Part shown: piece after piece, positions 45,691 to 55,551 of the stretch
Position numbering within the stretch: the first letter of the stretch is position 1
Layout of the letters: every line of letters begins with the position of its first letter
Assembly: GCF_015209595.1 (NCBI RefSeq)
Contig: NZ_JADEYS010000005.1
Coordinates: forward strand, 62,001-126,000
DNA length: 64,000 nt
Source: Pontibacterium sinense
GTDB lineage: Bacteria > Pseudomonadota > Gammaproteobacteria > Pseudomonadales > Balneatricaceae
Direction of reading: 5' to 3'
The notes under the pieces: generated by a model
Told to the model about the DNA's origin: nothing
The model's database searches: none
What the model saw: only the letters and a program-made list of their open reading frames with translations
Position numbers and translations under genes: made by a program

Positions 45691-46361
45691 TAGTCACCTT
45701 TTTTGTTGCTTTCCATTTCAGCTTTCAGCTTAGCCAGCGCGTCATCCAGTTTCTCATCACGTTCCAGATCGGCAATTTCCTCAGCCAGGTCTTTGGTGCC
45801 CAGATCGTAACTTTCCACTTCGCCTTCCAGGTCATCCATTTTGCGCTCGTAGCGTTCGAACTTGTCGAATGCTTCGTTCAGCTTGTCGCGACTGAAGCGG
45901 CGACGAATGTCCAGGCGTGACCGGGCGGTTTGTTCGCGTGCCAGTAGCGCTTTCTGCTTGGCTTTGGCGTCGTCGAGTTTTCGCTGCAATTGGCCGATCT
46001 CATCATTCAGTTCTGCCAGTTGTTCATCCACCATGACCATCTCGTTACCTGCGAGCACAAGCGTTTCTTCAATGCTTGCCTGTTCCGCGAGTGCTCCGCG
46101 GGCGAGATCTTCGCGACCTTTGCTCAGGGCCAGTTTGGCCTTGTTGCCCCATTCGTCGGCGTCGCGTTGTAGGTTAACGATACGGCGCTCCAGTGTTTTG
46201 CGGTCAGCGATGACGCGGGCGGAGGTGGTGCGTACTTCTACCAGCGTATCTTCCATCTCCTGAATCATCATCCGGATCATTTTTTCCGGATCTTCGGCCC
46301 GATCCAGCAGGGAGCTAATGTTGGCGTTCACGATGTCCTGAAAGCGGGAAAAAATACCCAT
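45690..46361 (-). CDS. pspA: Phage shock protein A
   Basis: A 223-residue peripheral membrane protein of the PspA/Vipp1/ESCRT-III fold. The N-terminal amphipathic helix is MGIFSRFQDIVNANISSLLD, followed by long coiled coils. It stabilises membranes and inhibits PspF. ATG at 46361 is chosen over an upstream ATG at 46400 that lies at the predicted transcript start. It is the first gene of pspABC, driven by the sigma-54 promoter upstream. Confidence 0.96.
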   Translation of the reverse strand: MGIFSRFQDIVNANISSLLDRAEDPEKMIRMMIQEMEDTLVEVRTTSARVIADRKTLERRIVNLQRDADEWGNKAKLALSKGREDLARGALAEQASIEETLVLAGNEMVMVDEQLAELNDEIGQLQRKLDDAKAKQKALLAREQTARSRLDIRRRFSRDKLNEAFDKFERYERKMDDLEGEVESYDLGTKDLAEEIADLERDEKLDDALAKLKAEMESNKKGD

Positions 46362-46411
46362 GACTATCTCCTTTTTTGATTCGAAGCGGGTTGTTTGCAT
46401 GTTTTGTACAT

Positions 46412-46428
46412 AGCGAACGGTGTGCCAA
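46412..46428 (-). promoter_or_regulatory. Sigma-54 promoter of pspABC
   Basis: On the minus strand TTGGCACACCGTTCGC has the invariant GG and GC doublets separated by exactly 10 bases, as in the -24/-12 consensus. It lies 51 bases upstream of the pspA ATG. The divergent pspF encodes its activator. Confidence 0.85.
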
Positions 46429-46516
46429 AAGTAACGTTTTTTATGTAATGCCTTGATAGATAAGGATTTGTTTCCAGTTATAAGAAAAGTGACAGCGATT
46501 TGTGATAGGGATACTA

Positions 46517-46553
46517 TGACTAATTAACAGTCTATTTAACTAAGTATTAGTCA
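46517..46553. promoter_or_regulatory. Inverted repeat just before pspF
   Basis: TGACTAAT (46517-46524) and ATTAGTCA (46546-46553) are perfect 8-base complements separated by 21 bases; the right arm ends 2 bases before the pspF ATG. It covers the place where a Shine-Dalgarno should be. It could be a PspF upstream activating site with an autoregulatory role, or an RNA stem at the start codon. Confidence 0.5.
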
Positions 46554-46555
46554 AT

Positions 46556-47620
46556 ATGAATCACTCTAAGCGACAGCCTTTAATTGGTTCCTCTGTGCTC
46601 CTGATGGATGTTATTGATCAGGTTTCTGGTTTAGCGCCACTGAGTAAGCCTGTGTTGGTGATGGGTGAACGGGGTACAGGTAAAGAGCTGATTGCTGAGC
46701 GGTTGCATTTTCTGTCCAAGCGTTGGGATCAGGCGTTTCTGAAGCTCAACTGTGCGGCGATGAGTGAGAGTTTGTTGGAAAGTGAGTTGTTTGGTCATGA
46801 GGCAGGCGCTTTTACCGGCGCGGCTAAGCGGCATTTTGGCCGGTTTGAGCGGGCTGACGGTGGGACGTTGTTCCTGGATGAATTAGCGACCTGCTCAATG
46901 CGGGTGCAGGAAAAGCTGCTGCGGGTTATTGAGTATGGAGAATTTGAGCGTGTGGGCGGTCAGCAGACGGTCCGTGTGGATGTGCGGCTGATTGCTGCAA
47001 CCAATGAAGATATTCAGCAGCTAGCGGAGCGCGGTGAGTTCCGTGCGGACCTGCTCGACCGGCTGGCGTTTGATGTTGTCAATTTGCCGCCTTTGCGGTT
47101 TCGGCAGGAGGATATTCCTGAGCTGGCGGAATATTTTGCATCGGGCATGTGTCGTGAATTGGAGCGTGCTTATTTTCCCGGATTCAGCGAGCAGGCGATG
47201 GCAAAACTGCTCTCCTATCACTGGCCGGGAAATATTCGTGAGCTGAAGAATGTCGTTGAGCGCAGTGTTTATCGTAGTGATGATGCGGAGGAGGTGGTTG
47301 TTGATGTGGTCCTCAATCCCTTTCAGGCTGCGTGGCAGGAAAAAACGAAGGCTCAGATGCAAGTTGATGAAGGTGTAACAGAAGATGTTGTTCCAGCGGA
47401 TGATATCCGTGATTTGGTGGCAGAGCTACCCTCTGATTTACCGGGGCGGATGCGTGAACTGGAGAAAAAGATGCTGGCGCAGGCGCTGAATCAAAACCGC
47501 TTCAATCAGCGTCAGACCGCGGACAACCTTGGGTTGAGTTATCACCAGTTACGCAGTTATCTGCGTAAGCATCAGATGTTGCCGCTTAAGCGTTATTTGG
47601 CGGAACAGGATAACAATTGA
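46556..47620 (+). CDS. pspF: Sigma-54-dependent activator PspF
   Basis: A 354-residue bacterial enhancer-binding protein lacking a receiver domain. Walker A is GERGTGKE (37-44), the sigma-54 loop GAFTGA is at 84-89, Walker B GTLFLDE is at 103-109, and a Fis-type helix-turn-helix is near the C-terminus (RQTADNLGLSYHQLRSYLRK). It is longer than E. coli PspF (325), mainly by a linker of about 30 residues before the DNA-binding domain. No Shine-Dalgarno is visible. PspA normally inhibits it. Confidence 0.95.
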   Translation: MNHSKRQPLIGSSVLLMDVIDQVSGLAPLSKPVLVMGERGTGKELIAERLHFLSKRWDQAFLKLNCAAMSESLLESELFGHEAGAFTGAAKRHFGRFERADGGTLFLDELATCSMRVQEKLLRVIEYGEFERVGGQQTVRVDVRLIAATNEDIQQLAERGEFRADLLDRLAFDVVNLPPLRFRQEDIPELAEYFASGMCRELERAYFPGFSEQAMAKLLSYHWPGNIRELKNVVERSVYRSDDAEEVVVDVVLNPFQAAWQEKTKAQMQVDEGVTEDVVPADDIRDLVAELPSDLPGRMRELEKKMLAQALNQNRFNQRQTADNLGLSYHQLRSYLRKHQMLPLKRYLAEQDNN

Positions 47621-47657
47621 AATTGATTCCGGGTGGGCGTGGGTCATCAGCGAATAG

Positions 47658-47693
47658 AGAAAAGCCGGTGCCTTAAGCAGCACCGGCTTTTCT
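47658..47693. terminator. Bidirectional terminator between pspF and the DASS transporter
   Basis: AGAAAAGCCGGTGC and GCACCGGCTTTTCT form a perfect 14-bp stem around an 8-base loop, with A- and T-rich flanks. It serves two convergent genes. Confidence 0.9.
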
Positions 47694-47695
47694 GC

Positions 47696-49201
47696 TTATG
47701 GCGTGTTCATGGCCGGTTGGCCTGCCCAGTCGGGAACGGACATTAGATCCACACCCCAGATCAGTGGTAATACATAGGCGATGCAGAAGGTGATCGCCGC
47801 AACACCGATCAGGTTGACCCACAAACCGGCTTTGGCCATCTGCATAATGCTGACATAACCCGAGCCGTAGACGACTGCATTGGGTGGGGTGGCCACCGGC
47901 AGCATAAAGGCGAACGATGCCGCGACGGCGGCGGCAAACATCGGTCCATACGGATGCACACCCATCGTGCCCGCTACCGCCGCCATCACGGGGATCAGCA
48001 ATGTTGCGGTAGCTGTGTTGGAGGTGATTTCAGTGAGAAACAGGGTCAGCAGTACGACGACTCCGATAAACAGCGTCAGGTCTATGCCACTCAACAGACT
48101 CAGTTGGCTGCCGATCCACTCGGTCAGGCCGGTGGTTGAAAAGCCTTTCGCTAACGCCAGACCGCCGCCGAACAGCAGGATGACACCCCACGGAAGTTTC
48201 ACTGCTGATTCCCAATCGAGCAGGAAGCGGCCTTTTTTCAGGTCAACCGGCGTTATAAATAGCAAAAGGGCACCCACAATGGCAATGGTGGCATCGTGGA
48301 TCATAGGGGGCTTCAGGAAGCCACGTAAAATCCAGCTGGCGGCGGTGAGTGTGAAGATCAGCAGGACCAGCTTTTCGGCTTTGCTAATCGATCCCAGTTC
48401 TTCTAGCTGCTGGGACACCATTTCCTGTCCGCCCGGCAAGGTCTCCAAGCCTGATGGGTACACCACCTTCACCAATAAAAACCATGCAACGGCCAGCATA
48501 ACGATGGCCAGAGGTACGCCGAAGCTCATCCATTGGGCAAAACCAATGGAGTGTCCGTAAATGTTCTCGGCCATACCAGCCAATACGGTATTCGGAGGTG
48601 TGCCGATCAATGTGCCGACACCGCCAATCGAGGCGGCAAAAGCGATCCCCAGCATCAGTGAAATGCCGAACTTAAAATGTTGTGGTCGGGTATCGATGTC
48701 ATCGATGGGGTTGGTGCTCAATGATGCTGCGGTTTGATTGATGATCGCCAGGCCAATCGGCACCATCATCATGGTTGTGGCTGTATTGCTGACCCACATA
48801 GATAGAAAGGCCGTAGCAATCATGAAACCCAATACGATGCGGTCAGGGCCAACGCCGACCATGCGAATGGTATGCAGCGCAACGCGCTTGTGCAGGTTCC
48901 ATCGTTCCATCGCAATGGCGATCAGGAAGCCGCCCATGAACAGAAAAATAAGATGATTTGCATATGACGGCGTGGCCTGAGCCGATTTCATAATGCCTAG
49001 GGTGGGATACAGGGCAACCGGCAGCAATGAGGTGGCAGGAATAGGAATCGCTTCAGTAATCCACCAGGTGGCCATGAGTGCCGCGATAGCTGCAACCTTC
49101 AGGGCTTCCGGTGTTAATCCTTCAGGCAGTGGCAGGGCGAGTATCAATAAAAACAGCGCAGGTCCTAGTAATAGGCCAACGCGTTGACGCATGCTGTACA
49201 T
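47696..49201 (-). CDS. DASS family anion:sodium symporter (SLC13-type)
   Basis: A 501-residue membrane transporter with about 11 helices. The two Ser-Asn-Thr signatures of the divalent anion:sodium symporter family are VSNTATTMMMVPIG and EITSNTATATLLIPV. Likely substrates are C4-dicarboxylates or related anions; sulfate is another option. The start could be ATG 49201 (MYSMRQ) or 49192. It appears monocistronic, convergent with pspF. Confidence 0.9.
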   Translation of the reverse strand: MYSMRQRVGLLLGPALFLLILALPLPEGLTPEALKVAAIAALMATWWITEAIPIPATSLLPVALYPTLGIMKSAQATPSYANHLIFLFMGGFLIAIAMERWNLHKRVALHTIRMVGVGPDRIVLGFMIATAFLSMWVSNTATTMMMVPIGLAIINQTAASLSTNPIDDIDTRPQHFKFGISLMLGIAFAASIGGVGTLIGTPPNTVLAGMAENIYGHSIGFAQWMSFGVPLAIVMLAVAWFLLVKVVYPSGLETLPGGQEMVSQQLEELGSISKAEKLVLLIFTLTAASWILRGFLKPPMIHDATIAIVGALLLFITPVDLKKGRFLLDWESAVKLPWGVILLFGGGLALAKGFSTTGLTEWIGSQLSLLSGIDLTLFIGVVVLLTLFLTEITSNTATATLLIPVMAAVAGTMGVHPYGPMFAAAVAASFAFMLPVATPPNAVVYGSGYVSIMQMAKAGLWVNLIGVAAITFCIAYVLPLIWGVDLMSVPDWAGQPAMNTP

Positions 49202-49354
49202 AGATCATCTACTTTTCTGTGAATGGATAAGCTATTGGTACAGCATAGATCGTGCCATTCGCCTGAAATGGGATGAAGGTGGGAAATATGAGGTTTTTTG
49301 GCTAAGTATTGATCAGTGTCGGTGGGTTCGTGTGTGGAGAACCACCCTGCGGAC

Positions 49355-49385
49355 AAAAAAAATGGGTGATTATTCACCCATTTTT
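49355..49385 (-). terminator. Bidirectional terminator after the HAD hydrolase
   Basis: AAAAATGGGTGA and TCACCCATTTTT form a 12-bp stem with TTAT as loop, flanked by A and T runs. Confidence 0.9.
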
Positions 49386-49401
49386 ACGTCATGTTGTTGT
49401 G

Positions 49402-50055
49402 TTAGCGCAGATCGAGTACGGGCCAATCACGCCCCGTGGCATGGCTTTCCAGTAGCTCGTCCGGATTGACCGCAACAGGGTAGGTGACCAGTTCCAATAG
49501 AGGAAGGTCGTTGTGGGAGTCACTGTAGAAATAACTCTCTTCCAGCGTGTGGCCGGTGTCCGTCAGCCATGTATGCAGGCGTTCAACTTTGCCATGTTGG
49601 AAGCATGGGGTGCCTGCTACTTTTCCGGTGTAGCTGCCATTCTGTAATTCTGGGTCGGTTGCCAGAATAGCATCCACTCCCAGATGTTCTGCGATAGGCT
49701 GAGTAACAAAGGCGTTGGTCGCCGTAATGATCAGTAGGAAGTCTCCCTGATCGCGATGTTTCTGCAACAGTTCCGCGGCTTTTGGCAGCATGATCGGTGC
49801 GATCATCTCGCGCATGAATTCAGCATGCCATGCGGCGAGTTGTGCCATGTCGTGTTCGGCCAGAGGGCGCAGGGCGAATTCCAGATATTCATGGATATCC
49901 AGCCCCCCACTTTTATACTGTTCATAAAAGTAGTCATTGGCACGGCGGTATACATCGGTATCAACGATACCTTTTTTACACAGAAACTCGCCCCAGGCGT
50001 GGTCGCTGTCGCCGCCAATAAGAGTGTTGTCCAGATCAAAGATTGCCAGGCTCAA
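49402..50055 (-). CDS. HAD-IB family phosphatase
   Basis: A 217-residue HAD hydrolase. Motif I is FDLDNTLIGGDSD with Asp7 and Asp9, motif II is LIITATNAFV, motif III has the Lys after HGKVERLH, and motif IV is FYSDSHNDLPLLE. This is the TIGR01490/SerB-like group, often annotated as histidinol-phosphatase or phosphoserine phosphatase-like; the true substrate is not decided by sequence. It diverges from rppH, as in Pseudomonas. Confidence 0.88.
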   Translation of the reverse strand: MSLAIFDLDNTLIGGDSDHAWGEFLCKKGIVDTDVYRRANDYFYEQYKSGGLDIHEYLEFALRPLAEHDMAQLAAWHAEFMREMIAPIMLPKAAELLQKHRDQGDFLLIITATNAFVTQPIAEHLGVDAILATDPELQNGSYTGKVAGTPCFQHGKVERLHTWLTDTGHTLEESYFYSDSHNDLPLLELVTYPVAVNPDELLESHATGRDWPVLDLR

Positions 50056-50221
50056 GTAAGAGTCTCCCTGTCAGTTTGCTGATAACCGGAGAAATCTCCG
50101 CTACTTTAATAGTCTGGATTTTACAGGCTGGATGACGCTGGGGTAAGAGGATATTGCGTTGATTTGCCCACCACAAAAGAATTGTGGAACAATAGGTTGA
50201 AAAAGATTTAGGAAAAATTAC

Positions 50222-50704
50222 GTGATCGATTCAGATGGGTTCAGACCGAATGTCGGTATCATTCTGGCTAACTCGCTGGGTCAGGTTCTCTGGGCAAGGC
50301 GGATCGGCCAGGATGCATGGCAGTTTCCGCAAGGTGGTATCAACGAAGATGAATCGCCCGAACAGGCGATGTTACGTGAACTCGAAGAGGAAGTCGGGCT
50401 CACACAAAAAGACGTTGAGATCGTAGCAGTAACCCGAGGTTGGTTACGCTATCGTTTGCCCAAACGCATGATTCGGCGTAATTCGCATCCGATATGTATT
50501 GGCCAGAAGCAGAAATGGTTTCTGCTCAGGATGCTGACAGATGATAGAGCGGTGGCGATCGATCAGACCGAGTCACCGGAGTTTGATGACTGGCAGTGGG
50601 TAAGTTATTGGTATCCGCTGGGTCAGGTTGTTTCGTTTAAACGAGAGGTTTATCGCAAGGCGATGCGTGAATTATCGCCCAAGATGTCACGGATGATTGT
50701 ATAA
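50222..50704 (+). CDS. rppH: RNA pyrophosphohydrolase RppH
   Basis: A 160-residue Nudix enzyme that removes pyrophosphate from mRNA 5' ends and so starts RNA decay. The Nudix box spans about 38-60 ([13 protein letters not shown], then RELEEEVGL). The GTG start at 50222 gives [17 protein letters not shown], which aligns with the E. coli start; AGGA lies about 10 bases upstream. It precedes ptsP by 21 bases, a conserved operon. Confidence 0.96.
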   Translation: MIDSDGFRPNVGIILANSLGQVLWARRIGQDAWQFPQGGINEDESPEQAMLRELEEEVGLTQKDVEIVAVTRGWLRYRLPKRMIRRNSHPICIGQKQKWFLLRMLTDDRAVAIDQTESPEFDDWQWVSYWYPLGQVVSFKREVYRKAMRELSPKMSRMIV

Positions 50705-50725
50705 CTTTACTTAGGAGGTTGGTGG

Positions 50726-52996
50726 ATGCTGGAAGTATTGCGCAAGATTGTTCAGGAGGTGAGTACTGCTCCGGATCTGGACTCCGTTCTGGATCTAATT
50801 GTGCGCCGTATCCAGCGGGCGATGCGAACTCAGGTATGTTCTGTTTACCTGTACGACGATGATGCTGAACGTTACAGCCTGATGGCAACACAAGGGCTTA
50901 ACCCGGATGCAGTGGGGCGGGTGAGTCTGTCCTCTTCAGAAGGTATTGTCAGTATGGTTGGTCAGCGCGCCGAACCTATCAACCTGGAGGATGCGTCTGT
51001 GCATCCTCGCTATACCTACCTCAAAGACACCGGAGAAGAGCAGTTTCACGCGTTTCTGGGTGTCCCTATCATTCATCACCGCGATGTTTTAGGCGTGCTG
51101 GTTGTTCAGCAGAAAGAAGTGCGCCGCTTTGATGAAAGTGAAGAAGCCTTTCTGGTGACCTTATCCGCCCAGTTGGCGGGCGTGATTGCACATGCTGAGG
51201 CGACTGGGTTAATCCGTCCTCAAGGTGAGGGTGAAACCGAAAGCGAACGTCGTTTTGAGGGGATTGCCGGTTCTCCGGGTGTGGCGATTGGTCAGGTTGT
51301 TGTAATCGTACCGCCCGCAGATCTCAGTGTAGTGCCAGACAAAGTCGCAGCAGACATTGATCATGAGATCGAAAGCTTTGAAGCGGCTCTGGCGTTGGTG
51401 CGCAAAGACATCAAGGTGGTCGGGCGTAGTTTGTCCAAGCGCTTACGTGCGGAAGAGCAGGCATTGTTTGATGTGTATCTGCGCATGCTGGATGACAATG
51501 CGTTGGCCGGCGAAGTGATCGATAAAATTCGTGGCGGTCAGTGGGCACAGGGAGCTTTGCGCACCGTTGTCATGGAGCACGTGCAGCAGTTCTCGATGAT
51601 GGATGATCCTTATCTGCGTGAGCGTGCTACGGATATTAAAGATCTGGGGCGGCGTGTACTGGCATATATGCAGGAGTCCGGGCCGGCGGATATTGAGTTC
51701 CCGGAAGATACAATTCTGGTTGCCGATGAGATTACCCCTGCGATGCTGGGTGAGGTGCCGTCCGACAAGCTGCTGGGACTGGTGTCTGTACATGGATCCG
51801 GTAACTCTCATGCGGCCATTCTTGCGCGCTCCATGGGGATTCCTACGATCATGGGGGCGCTGGATCTGCCGTATACCCGTCTTGATGGCCGTAAGGTGAT
51901 CATTGATGGATATTCCGGGCGAGTTTATATCGATCCCTCGGACGATCTACGCAGCGCTTATATGGATATTCTGCGCGGTGAGCAGGAGATGGCGGCTGAG
52001 CTCGCCACTCTGAAGGATATGCCGGCTGAAACCCGTGACGGCTTCCGTATGCCTCTGTGGGTAAATACAGGGCTCGTGGCTGATGTGGCGCGGGCGCTGG
52101 AGCGTGGTGCCGAGGGGATTGGGCTCTATCGCACCGAAATTCCCTTTATGATTCGCGACTTCTTCCCAAGTGAGCAGGAGCAATTGCAGACGTACCGTCG
52201 TCAGTTGGAGGCATTCCATCCGCGTCCGGTAACGATGCGTACTCTGGATATTGGCGGCGATAAAGCATTGCCCTATTTTCCGATTCAAGAGGAAAATCCG
52301 TTTTTGGGTTGGCGTGGAATCCGCGTCACACTGGATCACCCTGAGATCTTTCTGGTGCAGGTCCGTGCCATGCTGCGGGCAGGTGAGGGGCTGAACAACC
52401 TGCGTATTATGCTGCCGATGGTTACCAGCGTGCATGAGGTCGATGAGGCGTGCCGTCAGATTGATCGTGCAGTTTCTGAGCTGCGTGATGAGGGCTTTGC
52501 GATTGAGCGGCCGCAGGTTGGTGTGATGGTGGAGGTGCCCGCCGCGGTGTATCAGGTGCGACGTTTTGCTCGTCGGGTGGATTTCATCTCAGTGGGGTCG
52601 AATGACCTGACGCAGTATCTGTTGGCGGTGGATCGAAACAATCCGCGTGTAGCGGGTTTATACGTGTCTTATCATCCTGCCGTGTTACGTGCGCTCGAAT
52701 ATATCGCGCGTGAAGCGCATAAAGAGAGTGTGCCTGTATCGATCTGTGGTGAGATGGCATCTGAACCGGGTGGCGCGTTGCTGCTGATGGGGATGGGCTA
52801 TGACGTATTGTCGATGAATGCGACGAACTTACCTAAGATTAAATCCGCTATCCGGGGCGTCACAAAAATTGAGGCCGATGAGTTGTTGCAACAGGTGATG
52901 GGCATGGATGATGCCGATGAGATCCATCATCTGTTGCGTCGTCGCTTGCGTGAGCTGGGGCTGTCGCAGCTGACCCGTCCTGTTATTCCTGATTGA
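50726..52996 (+). CDS. ptsP: PEP-protein phosphotransferase PtsP (EI-Ntr)
   Basis: First enzyme of the nitrogen-related PTS, phosphorylating NPr. The 756 residues hold a GAF domain (about 10-155), then the PTS EI domains. The phosphohistidine is His362 in HGSGNSHAAILARSMG. The PEP-binding barrel shows GIGLYRTEIPFM, RTLDIGGDKALPYF and the Cys-containing VPVSICGEMASEPGG. It is co-transcribed with rppH and overlaps the convergent NRDE gene by 14 bases. Confidence 0.96.
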   Translation: MLEVLRKIVQEVSTAPDLDSVLDLIVRRIQRAMRTQVCSVYLYDDDAERYSLMATQGLNPDAVGRVSLSSSEGIVSMVGQRAEPINLEDASVHPRYTYLKDTGEEQFHAFLGVPIIHHRDVLGVLVVQQKEVRRFDESEEAFLVTLSAQLAGVIAHAEATGLIRPQGEGETESERRFEGIAGSPGVAIGQVVVIVPPADLSVVPDKVAADIDHEIESFEAALALVRKDIKVVGRSLSKRLRAEEQALFDVYLRMLDDNALAGEVIDKIRGGQWAQGALRTVVMEHVQQFSMMDDPYLRERATDIKDLGRRVLAYMQESGPADIEFPEDTILVADEITPAMLGEVPSDKLLGLVSVHGSGNSHAAILARSMGIPTIMGALDLPYTRLDGRKVIIDGYSGRVYIDPSDDLRSAYMDILRGEQEMAAELATLKDMPAETRDGFRMPLWVNTGLVADVARALERGAEGIGLYRTEIPFMIRDFFPSEQEQLQTYRRQLEAFHPRPVTMRTLDIGGDKALPYFPIQEENPFLGWRGIRVTLDHPEIFLVQVRAMLRAGEGLNNLRIMLPMVTSVHEVDEACRQIDRAVSELRDEGFAIERPQVGVMVEVPAAVYQVRRFARRVDFISVGSNDLTQYLLAVDRNNPRVAGLYVSYHPAVLRALEYIAREAHKESVPVSICGEMASEPGGALLLMGMGYDVLSMNATNLPKIKSAIRGVTKIEADELLQQVMGMDDADEIHHLLRRRLRELGLSQLTRPVIPD

Positions 52997-53780
52997 TTCT
53001 GGCTGCAGCGCCAATCGCTGGTAGCTGCAGTTCAAACTCCTGGCTGTCCGTATTCCCATGTGTGTCGAATGTATCTTCACGCAGATAGGTTGTGCCGTCT
53101 GGTTTTTGCAATAAGAGCGTAATCGCGCGTGTGCCATAGTCGGGAGAGCGAATGAAACAGGAGGAGAGCATTTTCTCCCATTCTGCACTGATGCCAGTGT
53201 CGGGTAGATCTGTATCGGCAGCCTGAGTCTGATCCATCATCAGCGAGATTAATGCGTCAGGTTTCAGGTGGTTATCCTGCAGTTGTTGTGTCAGTCCGTT
53301 ACGCACGTTGAGTAATTTGGGCCACGGGGTGTCTAGTAGTGCATTGGACAAGCCGTAAACGCCGGGGGGCAGTGAACGGTGTGTTGCGTCACTGCGGTTG
53401 CTGAGATAATGCAGCCCCGTTTCATCCCCCAGTAGCAGGTTGAAAGCACCGTAGGTGTGTTGTTCTGGTGTCAGATGTTCCAGATAGTGTCTTGCCGATT
53501 GTGGTTCTTGCAAATAGTGGCGGGTTAAATCGCCTCGGGAGCGAACCCCCATAGGTTTGTCCCGGCCATTACGGTGATTTGTGACTGTTGCAAAATGCCC
53601 GTGCTGATTCAGGCCTAGCCAGGTGCCTCCTTGTTCCAGATCACGCCCCGCCAGAATGTGGGGTGTATCCTGCCAGTAGTGCACTTCCCGGCTGGGGCGG
53701 CGGAAAAATTCGTCGCGGTTGGCTATCAAAATGAGTGAATAGACCGGATGGCTGTCGTAGGCGAATGTAATCAGGCACAT
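52983..53780 (-). CDS. NRDE (TANGO2-type) family protein
   Basis: A 265-residue protein of the NRDE/TANGO2 family. Starting at ATG 53780 gives MCLITFAYDSHP with the conserved Cys at position 2, and the family motif is ILIANRDEFFRRPS. An upstream ATG at 53795 (MTNCP) would bury that Cys. Bacterial members have no settled function; eukaryotic TANGO2 has been linked to heme or lipid handling. It is convergent with ptsP. Confidence 0.88.
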   Translation of the reverse strand: MCLITFAYDSHPVYSLILIANRDEFFRRPSREVHYWQDTPHILAGRDLEQGGTWLGLNQHGHFATVTNHRNGRDKPMGVRSRGDLTRHYLQEPQSARHYLEHLTPEQHTYGAFNLLLGDETGLHYLSNRSDATHRSLPPGVYGLSNALLDTPWPKLLNVRNGLTQQLQDNHLKPDALISLMMDQTQAADTDLPDTGISAEWEKMLSSCFIRSPDYGTRAITLLLQKPDGTTYLREDTFDTHGNTDSQEFELQLPAIGAAARINQE

Positions 53781-53901
53781 GGGGCAGTTTGTCATTTCCT
53801 TAGCAAAGGTGGACCGCTAATATAGGCGCTTCCGAACGGGCGGGGCAAGTCAGCATGTGCAGCGGCAGCTGGTATGCAGGCGTTATCTGAAGGATTTTTC
53901 T

Positions 53902-54702
53902 ATGTTCTTAACCCTATTGTTGTACTTGGTGCTGGGCGCAGTAGCAGGTGTTGTTGCAGGGCTTTTTGGTATCGGCGGCGGTTTGTTGATTGTGCCGGTG
54001 TTGATATTCAGCTTCGCTGCGCAAGGCATGTCGCCGGATGTGCTGACGCATGCGGCTGTGGCGACGTCGCTGGCAACGATTGTTGTTACCTCCATTAGCT
54101 CGGTGCGGGCGCATCATAAGCGTGGAGCTGTGCGCTGGGATCTGTTTAAACCGATCAGCGTGGGTATTCTGGTTGGGGCGTTTCTGGGGGTGAAAGTCGC
54201 CGGAATGATGCCCGGTTCCTTGCTGCAGGTTGTGTTTGGGGTGTTCGCACTGTGTGTGGCGGTCCAAATGGGGTTTGGGATCAAGCCGTCAGCAGGTACG
54301 GAGCCGCCATCGTCGACTACGTTGGCGGTGGGCGGAGGGTTTATTGGTGGACTGTCCACAATTTTTGGTATTGGTGGCGGTACATTAACCGTGCCATTTT
54401 TAAGCTGGAAGCGCGTGCAGATGCAGCAAGCGGTGGCAACATCCGCTGCCTGTGGATTGCCGATTGCGGTGATGGGTGCTCTGACCAATGTGTGGGAGGG
54501 TTGGGGGCATACGCAGACCGATGAGTGGAGTCTGGGTTATGTTTATCTGCCCGCGTTTGCCGGTATTGTGATTACCAGCTCTCTGTGTGCCAAATTTGGT
54601 GCGCGAATGGCGCACAGTTTGCCAGCGCCAGTGTTGAAACGATGTTTTGCTGTGTTTTTGCTGTGTGTGGGTACGTATTTAATCGGTAAGAACCTGTACT
54701 GA
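53902..54702 (+). CDS. TauE/SafE family membrane permease (YfcA-like)
   Basis: A 266-residue membrane protein with about 8 helices. The internally repeated motif of the family is seen twice: [14 protein letters not shown] near 21-34 and [14 protein letters not shown] in the middle. ATG at 53902 follows AAGGA at a good distance. It precedes lgt by 10 bases, a position where this family often occurs. Sulfite or organosulfonate export is the typical family annotation, but the substrate is not evident. Confidence 0.9.
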   Translation: MFLTLLLYLVLGAVAGVVAGLFGIGGGLLIVPVLIFSFAAQGMSPDVLTHAAVATSLATIVVTSISSVRAHHKRGAVRWDLFKPISVGILVGAFLGVKVAGMMPGSLLQVVFGVFALCVAVQMGFGIKPSAGTEPPSSTTLAVGGGFIGGLSTIFGIGGGTLTVPFLSWKRVQMQQAVATSAACGLPIAVMGALTNVWEGWGHTQTDEWSLGYVYLPAFAGIVITSSLCAKFGARMAHSLPAPVLKRCFAVFLLCVGTYLIGKNLY

Positions 54703-54712
54703 GGAAGGGTTT

Positions 54713-55495
54713 ATGTGGGTGCATGATATTGATCCGGTCTTGCTGGATGTTGGGCCATTAACAGTCCATTGGTACGGTGTGATGTATCTGGTCGGTTTTG
54801 CGGCTGCCTGGTGGTTAGGGTGTGTGCGTGCACGTAAGCCGGCTTCAGGCTGGACCGAAGATCAGGTGTCTGATCTGATTTTTTGGGGGGCGATGGGGGT
54901 CGTACTTGGTGGCCGCTTTGGGTATGTGCTGTTTTACAACTTTGACCAGTTTTTGGCTGACCCGCTTTGGTTGTTCGCTGTATGGGAAGGCGGGATGTCT
55001 TTCCATGGGGGGTTGTTGGGCGTCATTGCCGTGCTTTGGCTTTGGGGGCGTAAGCACAATAAGTCGCTGTTGCAGATGGGAGACTTTGTTGCGCCACTGA
55101 TTCCAATTGGTCTCGGGGCGGGCCGGATCGGTAACTTTATTGGTGGCGAGCTCTGGGGGCGTGCAACAGATCTGTCCTGGGGTGTTGTGTTCCCGCGTGC
55201 CGCCGATGGGATCGCCCGTCACCCGTCGCAGCTATATGAATTTGCACTGGAAGGTGTGTTGTTGTTCGTTATTCTGTGGTGGTACTCCAGTCAGCCGCGT
55301 CCAAGAATGGCAGTATCTGGTATGTTCCTCCTGCTATATGGCGTGTTCCGCAGTCTGGTGGAGTTGGCGCGTGAGCCTGATGCGCATCTGGGCTTTCTGG
55401 CATTCGACTGGTTGACGATGGGGCAGTTGCTCTCTGTGCCAATGATCCTGGTGGGGATGGGCATGATGGGGGCGGCTTATGCACGTACGAAGTGA
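54713..55495 (+). CDS. lgt: Prolipoprotein diacylglyceryl transferase
   Basis: Attaches diacylglycerol to the lipobox Cys of prolipoproteins. The 260 residues show about 7 membrane helices and the conserved patterns [19 protein letters not shown] (catalytic His region) and the Lgt signature [14 protein letters not shown]. It is followed by thyA, the same pair as in E. coli. Confidence 0.97.
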   Translation: MWVHDIDPVLLDVGPLTVHWYGVMYLVGFAAAWWLGCVRARKPASGWTEDQVSDLIFWGAMGVVLGGRFGYVLFYNFDQFLADPLWLFAVWEGGMSFHGGLLGVIAVLWLWGRKHNKSLLQMGDFVAPLIPIGLGAGRIGNFIGGELWGRATDLSWGVVFPRAADGIARHPSQLYEFALEGVLLFVILWWYSSQPRPRMAVSGMFLLLYGVFRSLVELAREPDAHLGFLAFDWLTMGQLLSVPMILVGMGMMGAAYARTK

Positions 55496-55551
55496 ATGGT
55501 GTAGAATCGGTTCAAAAATGACGCAATTGAAAGCTTAGGGCGAAACTATCC

